Shown here: piece after piece, positions 48,930 to 58,109 of the stretch
How positions within the stretch are numbered: position 1 is the stretch's first letter
Layout of the letters: each line of letters opens with the position of its first letter
Source of the DNA: DASQFQ01 sp963811595
GTDB taxonomy: Bacteria > Actinomycetota > Thermoleophilia > Solirubrobacterales > Solirubrobacteraceae
Direction of reading: 5' to 3'
DNA: 64,000 nucleotides
Assembly (NCBI GenBank): GCA_963811595.1
Contig: CAWERW010000008.1
Span: 620,001-684,000 of the forward strand
Notes under the pieces: generated by a model
What the model saw: the letters and a program-made list of their open reading frames with translations, nothing else
Databases searched by the model: none
What the model was told of the DNA's origin: nothing
Translations under genes and position numbers: made by a program

Positions 48930-51206
48930 ATGCGAGGCCTACGCGACATCCTGCCCAAGGGCCGGACGCTCCCTGACGAGAACTGGGAGCAGCGCCACCG
49001 CTGGATGCTCGCGCTGCTGTGGGCCCACGCCGCGGGCCTGTTCGCGTTCAGCCTGCTCGTCGGCTTCCCCGTCTGGCACTCGCTGCTCGACGCGGCCCCC
49101 GTGGCCGCCGCGGCCGTGCTCGCCCAGCACGCGCAGGGCCGCAAGCTGCGCTCGGCGATCGCCGCCACCGGCCTGCTGACGTCGTCGGCGCTCGTCGTCC
49201 ACGTCTCGGGCGGCTACATCGAGGCGCACTTCCACTTCTTCGTGATGATCGCCGTCCTCACGCTCTACGAGGACTGGGTCCCGTTCCTGCTCGCGACGTT
49301 CTACGTCGTCCTCCACCACGGCGTCGGCTCCGCCTTCGGCCGCCACGAGGTCTTCAACCACCCCGACGCGATCGCCAACCCGTGGAAGTGGGCGGGGATC
49401 CACGCCGCGTTCGTCGGCGCCGCGGGGCTCGCCGCGATCATGTCCTGGCGCCTCAACGAGCGCGTGCGCGAGAGCAAGGACGCGGCGCTGGCGACCGCCC
49501 GCGAGAGCGAGGAGCGCTTCCGCTCCAGCTTCCAGGACGCGATGATCGGCATGATCCTCACCTCGCCCCAGGGCCGGCTGGAGCGCGTCAACCCGGCGTT
49601 CTGCCAGATGCTGGGGCGCCCCGCGGAGGAGCTCGAGCAGATGGGCTGGCCGGAGCTCACCCACCTCGACGACCTCGGCGAGAGCCGGGCGATGCTCGGG
49701 CGGATGCTGGCCGGCGACGAGGACCGCGGGCACGCCGAGAAGCGCTACCGGCACGCCGACGGCCACTACGTCTGGGTCTCGATCGCCACGCGGCTCGTGC
49801 GCGACGACGACGGCGCGCCGCTGCACTTCATCACCCAGGTCCAGGATGTCAGCGCCCAGAAGGAGGCGGCCGAGGCGCTCGAGTTCCAGGCGCTGCACGA
49901 CCCGCTCACCGGCCTCCCCAACCGCACGCTGTTCAACGACCGGCTCGAGCAGGCGCTCGCGCGCGGACGGCGCAGCGGCGCGCGGGTCGCGGTCGTGTTC
50001 ATCGACGTCGACCGCTTCAAGGTCGTCAACGACAGCCTCGGGCACGAGAGCGGCGACTGGCTGCTGCAGCAGATCGGCGCGCGCCTGACGCAGGCGGTCC
50101 GCGCCTCGGACTCGGTCGCGCGCTTCGGCGGCGACGAGTTCGTGATCCTGTTCGACGGGGTCGCCGACGAGCAGACGGCGATGAAGCTCACCGACCGCGT
50201 GCGGCGCGAGCTGACACGGCCCTTCTCGCTCGAGGGCGAGGAGGACTTCTGCGCCACGGTCAGCCTCGGGGTCGCGTTCAGCGGCGCCACCAGCGGCGCC
50301 GCCGAGCTCGTGCGCGACGCCGACGCGGCGATGTACCGGGCCAAGGCGGCCGGCGGCGCGCAGTCCGAGCTGTTCGACCACGCGATGCGCGATGCGGCCG
50401 TCGCGCGGCTGCGCACCGAGCGCGCGCTGCGCCAGAGCCTGCCGCGCGACGAGCTGCGCCTGCACTTCCAGCCCATCTTCGACCTCGAGAGCCGGCGCAT
50501 CGAGGCCGTCGAGGCGCTCGTGCGCTGGGAGCGCCCCGGCCACGGGCTCGTGGCGCCCGGCGCCTTCATCGGCGTGGCCGAGGAGTGCGGGCTGATCCCG
50601 GCGCTCGGCGAGTGGGTGCTGCGCGAGGCCTGCCGCCAGGCCGCGGCGTGGCGCGCCGAGCTCGGCGGCGCGGCGCCGCTGCCGATCCACGTCAACGTCT
50701 CCTCGCGCGAGCTCGAGCAGCCCGACCTCCCCGGGGTGGTGGCGAGCGCACTGCGCGACGCCGGGCTCGACCCCGCCGACCTCGTGCTCGAGATCACCGA
50801 GTCCGGCCTGCTGGAGCACACCGAGCGCCCGGCGGCGGTGCTGCGGGCGATCAAGGCGACCGGCGTCCGGATCGCGCTCGACGACTTCGGGACCGGCTAC
50901 TCGTCGCTGAGCTACCTCGAGCGCTTCCCGATCGACGAGCTCAAGCTCGACCGCGAGTTCGTCGCGCGGCTGGACGGCAGCGGCGACGCGCCCGTGATCG
51001 TCGGCGCGATCCTCGCGATGGCGCACGCGCTCGGCCTCGTCGTCGTCGCCGAGGGCATCGAGACCGAGGAGCAGGCGGCCGTGCTGCGCGAGCTCGGGTG
51101 CGAGCGCGCGCAGGGGTTCGCGCTGGGCCGCCCGGTCGAGGCGAGGACGATCGCGGGGCTGGTCAGCCCTGCTCGAGCGGCGCCATCGTCAGCCCCGCGT
51201 CGTTGA
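48930..51206 (+). CDS. Membrane GGDEF-EAL cyclic-di-GMP protein with PAS domain
   Basis: A 758-aa signalling protein. About 1-185 is a five-to-six-helix membrane domain unusually rich in His (EAHFHFFVM, VVLHHGVGSAFGRHEVFNHPD), then PAS/PAC (about 195-315), GGDEF (about 320-480, RFGGDEFVIL intact) and EAL (about 495-750, VEALVRWERPGHG, FGTGYSSLSYL, EGIETEEQA). Both halves look catalytically complete, so it could make and break cyclic-di-GMP. The input may be heme or metal bound by the membrane His residues. The 3' end overlaps clpS by 44 nt. Confidence 0.93.
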   Translation: MRGLRDILPKGRTLPDENWEQRHRWMLALLWAHAAGLFAFSLLVGFPVWHSLLDAAPVAAAAVLAQHAQGRKLRSAIAATGLLTSSALVVHVSGGYIEAHFHFFVMIAVLTLYEDWVPFLLATFYVVLHHGVGSAFGRHEVFNHPDAIANPWKWAGIHAAFVGAAGLAAIMSWRLNERVRESKDAALATARESEERFRSSFQDAMIGMILTSPQGRLERVNPAFCQMLGRPAEELEQMGWPELTHLDDLGESRAMLGRMLAGDEDRGHAEKRYRHADGHYVWVSIATRLVRDDDGAPLHFITQVQDVSAQKEAAEALEFQALHDPLTGLPNRTLFNDRLEQALARGRRSGARVAVVFIDVDRFKVVNDSLGHESGDWLLQQIGARLTQAVRASDSVARFGGDEFVILFDGVADEQTAMKLTDRVRRELTRPFSLEGEEDFCATVSLGVAFSGATSGAAELVRDADAAMYRAKAAGGAQSELFDHAMRDAAVARLRTERALRQSLPRDELRLHFQPIFDLESRRIEAVEALVRWERPGHGLVAPGAFIGVAEECGLIPALGEWVLREACRQAAAWRAELGGAAPLPIHVNVSSRELEQPDLPGVVASALRDAGLDPADLVLEITESGLLEHTERPAAVLRAIKATGVRIALDDFGTGYSSLSYLERFPIDELKLDREFVARLDGSGDAPVIVGAILAMAHALGLVVVAEGIETEEQAAVLRELGCERAQGFALGRPVEARTIAGLVSPARAAPSSAPRR

Positions 51207-51450
51207 GCTGGCTCCAGTAGAGCTCGGCGGGCTCCTTGAGCCCGCTCCAGACCATCGCCTGGCCGGAGTTGTGGATCGCGTCGGCGTAGGCGTAGCCCTG
51301 CTGCAGGCTGACGCCCGGGAGCGTGCGCGAGAGCGCGGACGCGACGCCGTCGAACGTGTTGTGATCGTCGTTGCGGACGATGACCCGCCAGTGGTCGCCG
51401 AGGCCGGATCCGGGCCCCTGCACCCGCGGGCGCTCGATGGTCTCCGTCAT
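51163..51450 (-). CDS. clpS: ATP-dependent protease adaptor ClpS
   Basis: A 95-aa adaptor that binds N-degron substrates and docks on ClpA/ClpC. The core WRVIVRNDDHNTFDGVASAL, with the NDDxNT motif, and SGQAMVWSGLKEPAELYWSQL are seen. The His in the usual HxxG-type degron pocket is replaced by the local QGYAYADAIHNSG pattern, so degron preference may differ. Opposite strand to the GGDEF gene, with overlapping 3' ends. Confidence 0.88.
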   Translation of the reverse strand: MTETIERPRVQGPGSGLGDHWRVIVRNDDHNTFDGVASALSRTLPGVSLQQGYAYADAIHNSGQAMVWSGLKEPAELYWSQLNDAGLTMAPLEQG

Positions 51451-51456
51451 ACGGCT

Positions 51457-52296
51457 CTAGGGTACCCGGCCGCCCTTGGAGATCCACCTGTCCAGGCCGA
51501 GGTAGAGCTGGTCCGGCGGGGCGGCCTGGAGGATCGCCTCGGCGTCGCCGGCGGCCTGCTCGCGGACGCGCTTCTCGTACGCCTCGACGAAGCCGTCGAC
51601 GTCGTTGCCGTCGGCCATCCGCGCCTGCTCGTGCAGGCTCTCGCGCACCCGCTCGAGCTGCGCGGGCGGGTCGTCGACCTGGCCCCAGTGCGTGAGCGCG
51701 AGCGCCTCGGGCTCCCAGCCGGCGATCGTCTCGAGCGACTGCTCCCACTTCTCGAGGTCGATGTCCGGCGGCGGCGTCGGCGCGAGCGTGAACGGATCGG
51801 GCGGGACGCGCACGCCCGCCATGTCCCCCACGAACGCGATCCCGCTCTGCTCGTGGAAGTAGCAGACGTGGTGGGAGGCGTGGCCGGGGGTGTACTCGAC
51901 GCGGAAGGCGCCCTCGACGGTCTCGCCGCCGGTGAGGATCTTCAGGTTCTCCTCGGGGACGGGCACGACCTCGCCCCACAGGCGGGCGAGCCCCTCCTCC
52001 CCGCCGTAGAGCCGCGCCGCGCTGGCCACGAGCTTCTCCGGGTTCGCGAGGTGCGGCGCGCCGCGCTCGTGGACGTAGACGGGCAGGTCGGGCCAGCGCC
52101 GCACGAGGGCGCCCGCCGCGCCCGCGTGGTCGAAGTGGATGTGGGTCAGCAGCAGGCCTCGCGGCTGCTGGTCGCCGAGGGCGGCGAGCAGCGTGTCCTC
52201 GCACGACTGGGGGCCCGGATCGACGAGCAGCCCGTCGACCTCCCAGCAGCAGATCACGTGCTCGCGGCCCAGGTGCATTACGTCGATGGGTCGCAC
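51457..52296 (-). CDS. Metallo-beta-lactamase-fold hydrolase
   Basis: A 279-aa MBL-fold protein with HIHFDHAG (HxHxDH), GHASHHVCYFHE, GDMAGVRVP and a late His for a di-zinc site. It resembles glyoxalase-II or lactonase-type hydrolases; no substrate can be named. GTG at 52296 is preferred, because TATCTT lies 8 nt upstream and an ATG at 52317 would overlap the divergent mutase gene. Confidence 0.9.
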   Translation of the reverse strand: MRPIDVMHLGREHVICCWEVDGLLVDPGPQSCEDTLLAALGDQQPRGLLLTHIHFDHAGAAGALVRRWPDLPVYVHERGAPHLANPEKLVASAARLYGGEEGLARLWGEVVPVPEENLKILTGGETVEGAFRVEYTPGHASHHVCYFHEQSGIAFVGDMAGVRVPPDPFTLAPTPPPDIDLEKWEQSLETIAGWEPEALALTHWGQVDDPPAQLERVRESLHEQARMADGNDVDGFVEAYEKRVREQAAGDAEAILQAAPPDQLYLGLDRWISKGGRVP

Positions 52297-52303
52297 GCGC
52301 TGC

Positions 52304-52310
52304 GAAGATA
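52304..52310. promoter_or_regulatory. Overlapping divergent -10 boxes, MBL / ethylmalonyl-CoA mutase
   Basis: GAAGATA gives TATCTT on minus (52310-52305; 8 nt to the GTG at 52296) and GAAGAT on plus (52304-52309; 6 nt to the ATG at 52316). The starts are 19 nt apart, so the two promoters overlap. Confidence 0.4.
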
Positions 52311-52315
52311 CCCAC

Positions 52316-54304
52316 ATGGAGCACCGTCTCGAACACCCGGACCGCCCGTGGATGATGCGCACCTACGCGGGCCATTCGACCGCCAAGCGGTCCAATGAGC
52401 TCTACCGGCGGAACCTGGGGAAGGGCCAGACGGGGCTCTCGATCGCCTTCGACCTGCCCACGCAGACCGGCTACGACGCCGATCACGAGCTCGCGCGCGG
52501 CGAGGTCGGCAAGGTCGGCGTGCCGGTCGCGCACAAGGGCGACATGCACGCGCTGCTCGACGGGATCCCGCTCGACCGCATGAACACGTCGATGACGATC
52601 AACGCGACCGCGGCGTGGCTGCTGGCGCTCTACATCGTCGTCGCGGAGGAGAACGGGATCGCGCCGGACGTGCTCGCGGGCACGACCCAGAACGACATCA
52701 TCAAGGAGTACCTCTCGCGCGGGACCTACGCGTTCCCGCCGGCGCCGTCGATGCGGCTGATCGCCGACATGGTCGCCTACACGGTCGACGAGGTGCCGAA
52801 GTGGAACCCGATCAACGTCTGCTCCTACCACCTGCAGGAGGCGGGCGCGACGCCGGTGCAGGAGATCGCGTTCGCGATGTCGACCGCGCAGGCGGTGCTC
52901 GACGAGGTCCGGCCGCGGGTCGGCGAGGACAAGATGGCCGCGGTCTTCGGGCGCATCTCGTTCTTCGTCAACGCCGGCGTGCGGTTCGTGGAGGAGCACG
53001 CGAAGCTGCGGGCGATGAGCGTGCTGTGGGAGGAGCTGGGGCGCTCGCGCTACGGCGTCACGGACGAACGGCTGCTGCGCTTCCGCTACGGCGTGCAGGT
53101 CAACTCGCTGGGGCTGACCGAGTCGCAGCCGGAGAACAACGTGCAGCGGATCGTGCTCGAGGCGCTGGCGGTCTCGATGGGGCGCAACGCGCGGGCGCGG
53201 GCGATCCAGCTTCCCGCCTGGAACGAGGCGCTGGGCCTGCCGCGGCCGTGGGACCAGCAGTGGTCGCTGCGGATCCAGCAGGTGCTCGCCTACGAGACCG
53301 ATCTCCTGGAGTACCCGGACATCTTCGAGGGCTCCGTGGTGATGGAGGGGCTCGTGAACGAGCTGCTCGACGGCGCCCGCGAGGAGATGGCGCGGGTGGA
53401 GGAGCAGGGCGGGGCGGTCGAGGCGGTGCCGTACATGAAGTCGGCGCTGGTCGAGTCGCACCGCGAGCGGATCGGGCGGATCGAGCGCGGCGAGCAGGTG
53501 CTCGTGGGCGTCAACCGCTACGAGGAGACGGAGCCGTCACCGCTGACCGAGGACGCCGAGGGCGGGATCCTCGTGGTGGACCCGGCCGTCGAGGCGGAGG
53601 CGCAGCAGGCGCTCGAGGCGTGGCGCGGCACGCGCGACCCGGCCGCCGTCGACGCCGCGCTGGCCGAGCTGGTGCGCGTCGCCGCCTCGGACGAGAACGT
53701 GATGCCGGCGACGATCGCCGCCGCCCGGGCGGGGGTCACGACCGGCGAGTGGGCCGCCACGCTGCGCGACGCGTTCGGCAGCTACCGGGCGCCGACGGGC
53801 GTCGGCGAGGCGGCCGCGCCGGCGCCGGGCGAGGCGATCGCCGGGCTGCGCGACGACGTCGCGGCGCTGTCGGATCAGCTCGGGCGGCGGCTGAAGATCC
53901 TCGTCGGCAAGCCGGGGCTCGACGGGCACTCCAACGGCGCCGAGCAGATCGCGGTGCGGGCGCGCGACGCCGGCATGGAGGTCGTCTACGAGGGGATCCG
54001 CCTGACGCCGTCGCAGATCGCGCGGTCGGCGGTCGACGAGGGCGTCCACGTGATCGGGCTCTCGATCCTCTCGGGCTCGCACCTCGAGCTGATCCCGACC
54101 GTGATCGCCGCGCTGCGCGAGGCGGGCGGCGAGGACATCCCGCTCGTCGTCGGCGGCATCATCCCCGACGCCGACGTGGCGCCCCTGCGCGCGGCCGGTG
54201 TCGCCGCGGTCTACACGCCGAAGGACTTCGAGCTCACGCGCATCCTCCGCGACGTGGTGGCGTTGGTGGCGCAGCGGAACGGCATCGCCAGCGCCGCGGC
54301 GTGA
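52316..54304 (+). CDS. Ethylmalonyl-CoA mutase-like protein (MeaA type)
   Basis: A 662-aa single-chain B12-dependent mutase. The start DRPWMMRTYAGHSTAKRSNE and KGQTGLSIAFDLPTQTGYD are those of MeaA/Ecm proteins; the catalytic barrel (about 1-500) is followed by a B12 domain with GKPGLDGHSNGAEQ (DxHxxG, about 530-545) and SGSHLELIP. It probably converts ethylmalonyl-CoA to methylsuccinyl-CoA; isobutyryl- or methylmalonyl-CoA are alternatives. The stop overlaps the meaB start by 4 nt. Confidence 0.9.
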   Translation: MEHRLEHPDRPWMMRTYAGHSTAKRSNELYRRNLGKGQTGLSIAFDLPTQTGYDADHELARGEVGKVGVPVAHKGDMHALLDGIPLDRMNTSMTINATAAWLLALYIVVAEENGIAPDVLAGTTQNDIIKEYLSRGTYAFPPAPSMRLIADMVAYTVDEVPKWNPINVCSYHLQEAGATPVQEIAFAMSTAQAVLDEVRPRVGEDKMAAVFGRISFFVNAGVRFVEEHAKLRAMSVLWEELGRSRYGVTDERLLRFRYGVQVNSLGLTESQPENNVQRIVLEALAVSMGRNARARAIQLPAWNEALGLPRPWDQQWSLRIQQVLAYETDLLEYPDIFEGSVVMEGLVNELLDGAREEMARVEEQGGAVEAVPYMKSALVESHRERIGRIERGEQVLVGVNRYEETEPSPLTEDAEGGILVVDPAVEAEAQQALEAWRGTRDPAAVDAALAELVRVAASDENVMPATIAAARAGVTTGEWAATLRDAFGSYRAPTGVGEAAAPAPGEAIAGLRDDVAALSDQLGRRLKILVGKPGLDGHSNGAEQIAVRARDAGMEVVYEGIRLTPSQIARSAVDEGVHVIGLSILSGSHLELIPTVIAALREAGGEDIPLVVGGIIPDADVAPLRAAGVAAVYTPKDFELTRILRDVVALVAQRNGIASAAA

Positions 54305-55311
54305 GCCGCGGCGAGGGTCGCATCCCTCCGAAGGGGCCGCTGCCGAGGCCGCCAATCCTGCACGTCTCCGGCGCGGCCCTCGGCCGCCGCCTCGCCGCCC
54401 GCGACCTCGCGGCCGCTCCCGCCGCGCTCAACCTCGTCGAGAACCGCTCTCCGGGCGCGCGGAAGGACATCGCGGCGCTGCTGGGGGCGGTCTCCCCCGC
54501 CGCGCTCGGCGGCGAGGCGCCGGCGCACGTCGTCGGCGTGACCGGGCCGCCGGGCGCCGGCAAGTCGACGCTGCTGAGCGCGCTCGTGGCCGGCTGGCGC
54601 GCCGCCGGGCGGACGGTGGCGGTGCTCGCCGTCGATCCCTCCTCCAAGCGCAGCGGCGGGGCGCTGCTCGGCGACCGCGCGCGGATCGACGCCGACCCGG
54701 CCGACCGCGGCGTCTTCATCCGCTCGATGGCCGCCGGCGAGCGGCTCGGCGGCCTCGCCCCCGCCACCCGCGCCGCGGCGCAGGCGCTCGCGGCCGCGTT
54801 CGACATCGTCGTGATCGAGACCGTCGGCGTCGGGCAGTCAGAGACGGAGGTGGCCGAGGCCGCCGACACGGTCGCCGTGATCGTCCAGCCGGGGTCGGGC
54901 GACGCGCTGCAGTTCCTGAAGGCGGGGATCATGGAGGTGCCGGACGCGCTCGTGGTCACGAAGGCCGACCTCGGCACCGTCGCGGTGCGGGCTGTCCGCG
55001 ACCTCCGCGCCGCGCTGCGCTCGCTCGGCAGCGCGACGCCCGTGCTCGCGGTCTCGAGCGTCCACCCCACGAGCGGCATCGACGAGCTGATCGCCGCCCT
55101 CGACGCCCACCGCGAGGGCCTCGACCTCGCCGCCACGCGGATCCGCACCCGCCGCCTCGGCGCGCTGGCGGACTTTGTCGCGGAGCACGGCGCGCGTGGT
55201 CTGCGGGACCTCGGGGGCCGCCGCGAGGCCGAGCGGTTTCTCGAGGTGCAGCCGCCGGACGCCGATGAGCCGGCGCTCGTCGCCGCGCTGGAGGCGCGAG
55301 CGGCCGGCTAG
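54301..55311 (+). CDS. meaB: MeaB/ArgK-type GTPase chaperone for B12 mutases
   Basis: A 336-aa G3E-family GTPase that guards and reloads cobalamin mutases. The P-loop is GVTGPPGAGKSTLLSALV (about 79-96), then AVDPSSKRSGGALLGDR, IETVGVGQSETEV and the base motif VVTKADL. It is translationally coupled to the mutase. GTG at 54301. Confidence 0.94.
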   Translation: MSRGEGRIPPKGPLPRPPILHVSGAALGRRLAARDLAAAPAALNLVENRSPGARKDIAALLGAVSPAALGGEAPAHVVGVTGPPGAGKSTLLSALVAGWRAAGRTVAVLAVDPSSKRSGGALLGDRARIDADPADRGVFIRSMAAGERLGGLAPATRAAAQALAAAFDIVVIETVGVGQSETEVAEAADTVAVIVQPGSGDALQFLKAGIMEVPDALVVTKADLGTVAVRAVRDLRAALRSLGSATPVLAVSSVHPTSGIDELIAALDAHREGLDLAATRIRTRRLGALADFVAEHGARGLRDLGGRREAERFLEVQPPDADEPALVAALEARAAG

Positions 55312-56051
55312 CTCGCCCTCGGCGTGCTCCGCGCCAGCCCGCGCAGCAGCCGCCGGAACACGCCGCGCAGCGTCTCCTTGCCCACCCTGTGCCCGCCGTT
55401 GGTGGTGGTCAGGACCGCCACCGACACGCGCTCGCGGCCGCGCGTCAGCAGCGCGACCTGGTGGTCGACCAGGCCGCGGCCGCTCCCCCAGCCGCCCTTG
55501 AAGTACAGCGACCACCCGCGGGGCGCGACCTCCGCGATCCCCCAGCGCTGCGTGTACACGACCGTGCCGAGCAGCTGCATCGCGTAGGCGCGGTGCCGCG
55601 CCGGCACGAGGTTGTCGATCTGGAGGAAGAAGCGCGACTGCTCGCGGGCGGTGATCAGCGAGCGCCCCCACACCACGGTGTCGAGGTGGAAGCGCGACAT
55701 GCCCGCCCGGTGCGCGACGTGGTTGACGTGCTCGGCTCCCAGCCGGGTCACGAGCGTGGAGGCCGCGTCGTTTTGCGACCACCGGATCATCGGCGACAGC
55801 AGCTTCTGCTCGTCGCGGCGCAGCGGCCGGCCGCGCACGTCCTCGTGGCGCAGGTAGGCGACGAGCAGCAGCGCCTTGACGACGCTCGCGCCCTGGACCG
55901 GGCGGTCGAGGTCGCGGCCCCAGACGTCCTTCTCCGTCCGCACCGCGAACGCGACGGTGCCGGGGCGCGTCGTCGCGTAGGCGGCGGCCTCGCGCGTCTG
56001 CGGCGCCCACGCCGGAGACAGCAGCGCGGCGGCGAGGAGCGCGGTGAGCAC
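55308..56051 (-). CDS. Class A beta-lactamase-like serine hydrolase
   Basis: A 247-aa exported penicillin-binding-type hydrolase. A signal peptide (about 1-24) precedes SVVK (Ser56-Lys59) and SQN (Ser92-Asn94); the KTG-like motif is FKGGWGSG (KGG). Such reduced class A-like proteins are often cell-wall enzymes or of unknown substrate rather than antibiotic-resistance enzymes; resistance cannot be claimed from sequence. GTG at 56051. Ends within 4 nt of the meaB stop. Confidence 0.87.
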   Translation of the reverse strand: MLTALLAAALLSPAWAPQTREAAAYATTRPGTVAFAVRTEKDVWGRDLDRPVQGASVVKALLLVAYLRHEDVRGRPLRRDEQKLLSPMIRWSQNDAASTLVTRLGAEHVNHVAHRAGMSRFHLDTVVWGRSLITAREQSRFFLQIDNLVPARHRAYAMQLLGTVVYTQRWGIAEVAPRGWSLYFKGGWGSGRGLVDHQVALLTRGRERVSVAVLTTTNGGHRVGKETLRGVFRRLLRGLARSTPRAS

Positions 56052-56089
56052 GCCGGGAGACTCCCACAGGGGAGCGACGGAGCGGCGCG

Positions 56090-57601
56090 CTACTTGCGGA
56101 AGCGCAGGACCCGCGCCAGCGTCGTGGTCCGGCCCTGGTCGTCGCGCACGTCGACCGCCAGCGTCGTCCCCACGCGCGTGCGCCGCTTGAACAGCCGCCG
56201 GCCGCGCTTGTTCGTCTTGATCGACAGCCGCTGCACGCCCGCTCCGAGCCGCGTCCGCGACCGGCTCGCGACGACGGTGCGGCCGAAGATCAGGCGCGCG
56301 CGCACCCGGCACGAGCCGGGGCATGTCACCTCGAGCCGGAGCTTGCCGCGGCGCAGCGCGCTGAACTTGCGCACGCCGACCACCTTGAGGCGGATCGGGC
56401 CGCTCTGGCTCGATCCGAGCACCGCGCCCGCGGGCGGCGGCGTGGCCGCGGCCGCCGCCAGGCGGTCGATGCGCTCGCAGCCGTGCTGGGTGTCCTGGGC
56501 CACCACGTCGACGAAGTCGACGAGCGCGGTGTCGGCCCCGACGCCGCAGTTGACGATGTCGGACTCGCCGTCGCGGGCCTGGATGAAGTCCGAGCCGCCC
56601 GTGCAGGGCTCCTCGGTGCAGACGTTGTCGCCCTCGAAGACGTCCGCGCCCGCGCCGCCCTCGAGGTAGTCCTCGTCGGCCGAGCCCTCGAGCCGGTCGG
56701 CGCCGGTGCCGCCGTAGAGCTCGTCGTCGCCGGTGCCGCCGTTGACGTCGTCGTCGCCGCCGAGGCCGTCGATGCGGTCGAAGCCCGCGTGGCCGAACAG
56801 GTTGTCGCTGCCGCCGCTGCCGATGATCACGTCGTCGGACGTCGACCCGACCACCGTCTCGACGTCGCTGTGGACGTTGTCACCCTCGCCGTCGGAGCCG
56901 TCGCCGGGGCGGCCGTCGAGCGTGACGAGGATGCCCGAGTCGTGGTCGTTGTAGCTGAGGCGGTCGGCGCCCTCGCCGCCGCGGATGTCGTCGGCGCCCA
57001 CGCCGACGCCCGCGGCCATCTGGTCGCCGCCGAACTCGAGCTGATCGTCGCCGGCGCCGCCGTCGAGCGCGTCGTTGCCGCCGCGGCCCGCCACCTGATC
57101 GTCGCCGCCGTCGCCCGCGACGATGTCGTTGCCGCCGCCGCCCGTGAGGACGTCGGCGCCGTCGCCGCCGCTCACCGTCACGGGCGCGCCGCCGGCCGTG
57201 CGGCCGGTCCAGCGGTCGGCGCCCGCGCCGAGGGAGATCGTCCCGCCCGCGGTGTCGCCGCTGACCGTGACCTCGTCGTTGCCGTCGCCGGTGCTGAACT
57301 CGTAGCGCCGCAGGGCGGAGGTGACCTGGCAGCCGACCATGTTCGACGCGCCGCTCACCCGGAAGCAGGGCGAGACCGGGTTGATGCCCGCGTCGGTGAC
57401 GAGGTAGTAGTAGCGGTCGTCGCTGGGGTTCGAGTTGCCGCGGTTGTCGACGAAGCGCGTCAGCTCGACGTCGTCGGCCGCCGCATCGCCGGTGTAGACG
57501 ACCACGGAGTCGCGCAGCGACACCGTCGACGCCGCGGCCCCTGGGGCCGCCACGAGCAGCGCCACCAGCGCCGCGAGACCCATCCCGCCCTTGAAACGCA
57601 T
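56090..57601 (-). CDS. Secreted RTX-type calcium-binding repeat protein
   Basis: A 503-aa exported protein. After a signal peptide (about 1-23) and a short N-domain come many RTX nonapeptide repeats with GGxGxD spacing (for example GGNDIVAGDGGDD, GGAGDDQLEF, GLGGDDDVNGGTGDDELYGG) between about 130 and 340. The C-terminal about 110 residues are Arg/Lys-rich (VRKFSALRRGKLRLEV, TNKRGRRLFKRRTR), a kind of tail frequent in this group. Calcium would fold the repeats. No enzyme domain is seen. Confidence 0.9.
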   Translation of the reverse strand: MRFKGGMGLAALVALLVAAPGAAASTVSLRDSVVVYTGDAAADDVELTRFVDNRGNSNPSDDRYYYLVTDAGINPVSPCFRVSGASNMVGCQVTSALRRYEFSTGDGNDEVTVSGDTAGGTISLGAGADRWTGRTAGGAPVTVSGGDGADVLTGGGGNDIVAGDGGDDQVAGRGGNDALDGGAGDDQLEFGGDQMAAGVGVGADDIRGGEGADRLSYNDHDSGILVTLDGRPGDGSDGEGDNVHSDVETVVGSTSDDVIIGSGGSDNLFGHAGFDRIDGLGGDDDVNGGTGDDELYGGTGADRLEGSADEDYLEGGAGADVFEGDNVCTEEPCTGGSDFIQARDGESDIVNCGVGADTALVDFVDVVAQDTQHGCERIDRLAAAAATPPPAGAVLGSSQSGPIRLKVVGVRKFSALRRGKLRLEVTCPGSCRVRARLIFGRTVVASRSRTRLGAGVQRLSIKTNKRGRRLFKRRTRVGTTLAVDVRDDQGRTTTLARVLRFRK

Positions 57602-57660
57602 GCGCCTAGCCTCGCCGAGACCTGTAGGAGACGCAACCGTTCTAGACGGAAAGCCGAGCG

Positions 57661-58086
57661 TCAGGGCGCCGGGCCCGGCTCCGAGGGCGTCGTCAGCGAC
57701 GAGATCCTCCAGCCGTCGTCGGTGCGCTCGAGCTCGACCGTGTCCTTGGACGGCGCCTGGCCCTCCGCCGAGCTCCTCACCTCCGCGGTGGCGCGCTTGC
57801 CGTCGACCGTCACGTCGCCCACGATCAGCCGCGGCTGCTTGACGTCGCCGAGCCCCTGCTGGAGCGCGATCTCGCACGGCAGCCCGATCTTCTTCAGGTC
57901 CGCAATCAGACTCGGGGCCAGCAGGCGGTCGCAGAGGGCCTGGTAGTCCTTCGCCGCCGTCGCGCGGCTGAACGCGGTCAGAGTGCTCCGCACCTGCTCC
58001 TCGTCGGTGGGCTCGGACTCGCCGCAACCCACCCCCGTCAGCGCCATGACGAGCGTCAGCGCCGCCGCTCGCCTCAGGGTGCCCAC
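57661..58086 (-). CDS. Exported lipoprotein of unknown function
   Basis: A 141-aa lipoprotein with a signal and Cys21 in TGVGCGESE. The rest reads like a small NTF2-like/SnoaL-type domain (EEQVRSTLTAFSRATAAKDYQALCDRLLAP, VELERTDDGWRISSL). GTG at 58086 is supported by TATGCT, 6 nt upstream; an ATG at 58110 would lie inside the divergent gene. No partner is obvious. Confidence 0.82.
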   Translation of the reverse strand: MGTLRRAAALTLVMALTGVGCGESEPTDEEQVRSTLTAFSRATAAKDYQALCDRLLAPSLIADLKKIGLPCEIALQQGLGDVKQPRLIVGDVTVDGKRATAEVRSSAEGQAPSKDTVELERTDDGWRISSLTTPSEPGPAP

Positions 58087-58092
58087 GGCCGC

Positions 58093-58102
58093 AGCATAGA
58101 AT
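58093..58102. promoter_or_regulatory. Overlapping divergent -10 boxes, lipoprotein / CxxC protein
   Basis: AGCATAGAAT holds TATGCT on minus (58098-58093; 6 nt to the GTG at 58086) and TAGAAT on plus (58097-58102; 7 nt to the ATG at 58110). The boxes share two bases. Confidence 0.5.
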
Positions 58103-58109
58103 GGGCGCA

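Noticed and set aside
55308..56051. Antibiotic-resistance beta-lactamase
   Set aside because: The KTG motif is KGG and the protein is short; class A-like serine hydrolases of this kind are common and not known as resistance enzymes.
56090..57601. RTX repeats as a toxin
   Set aside because: Repeats alone mark calcium binding; no pore-forming, protease or adhesin domain is present.
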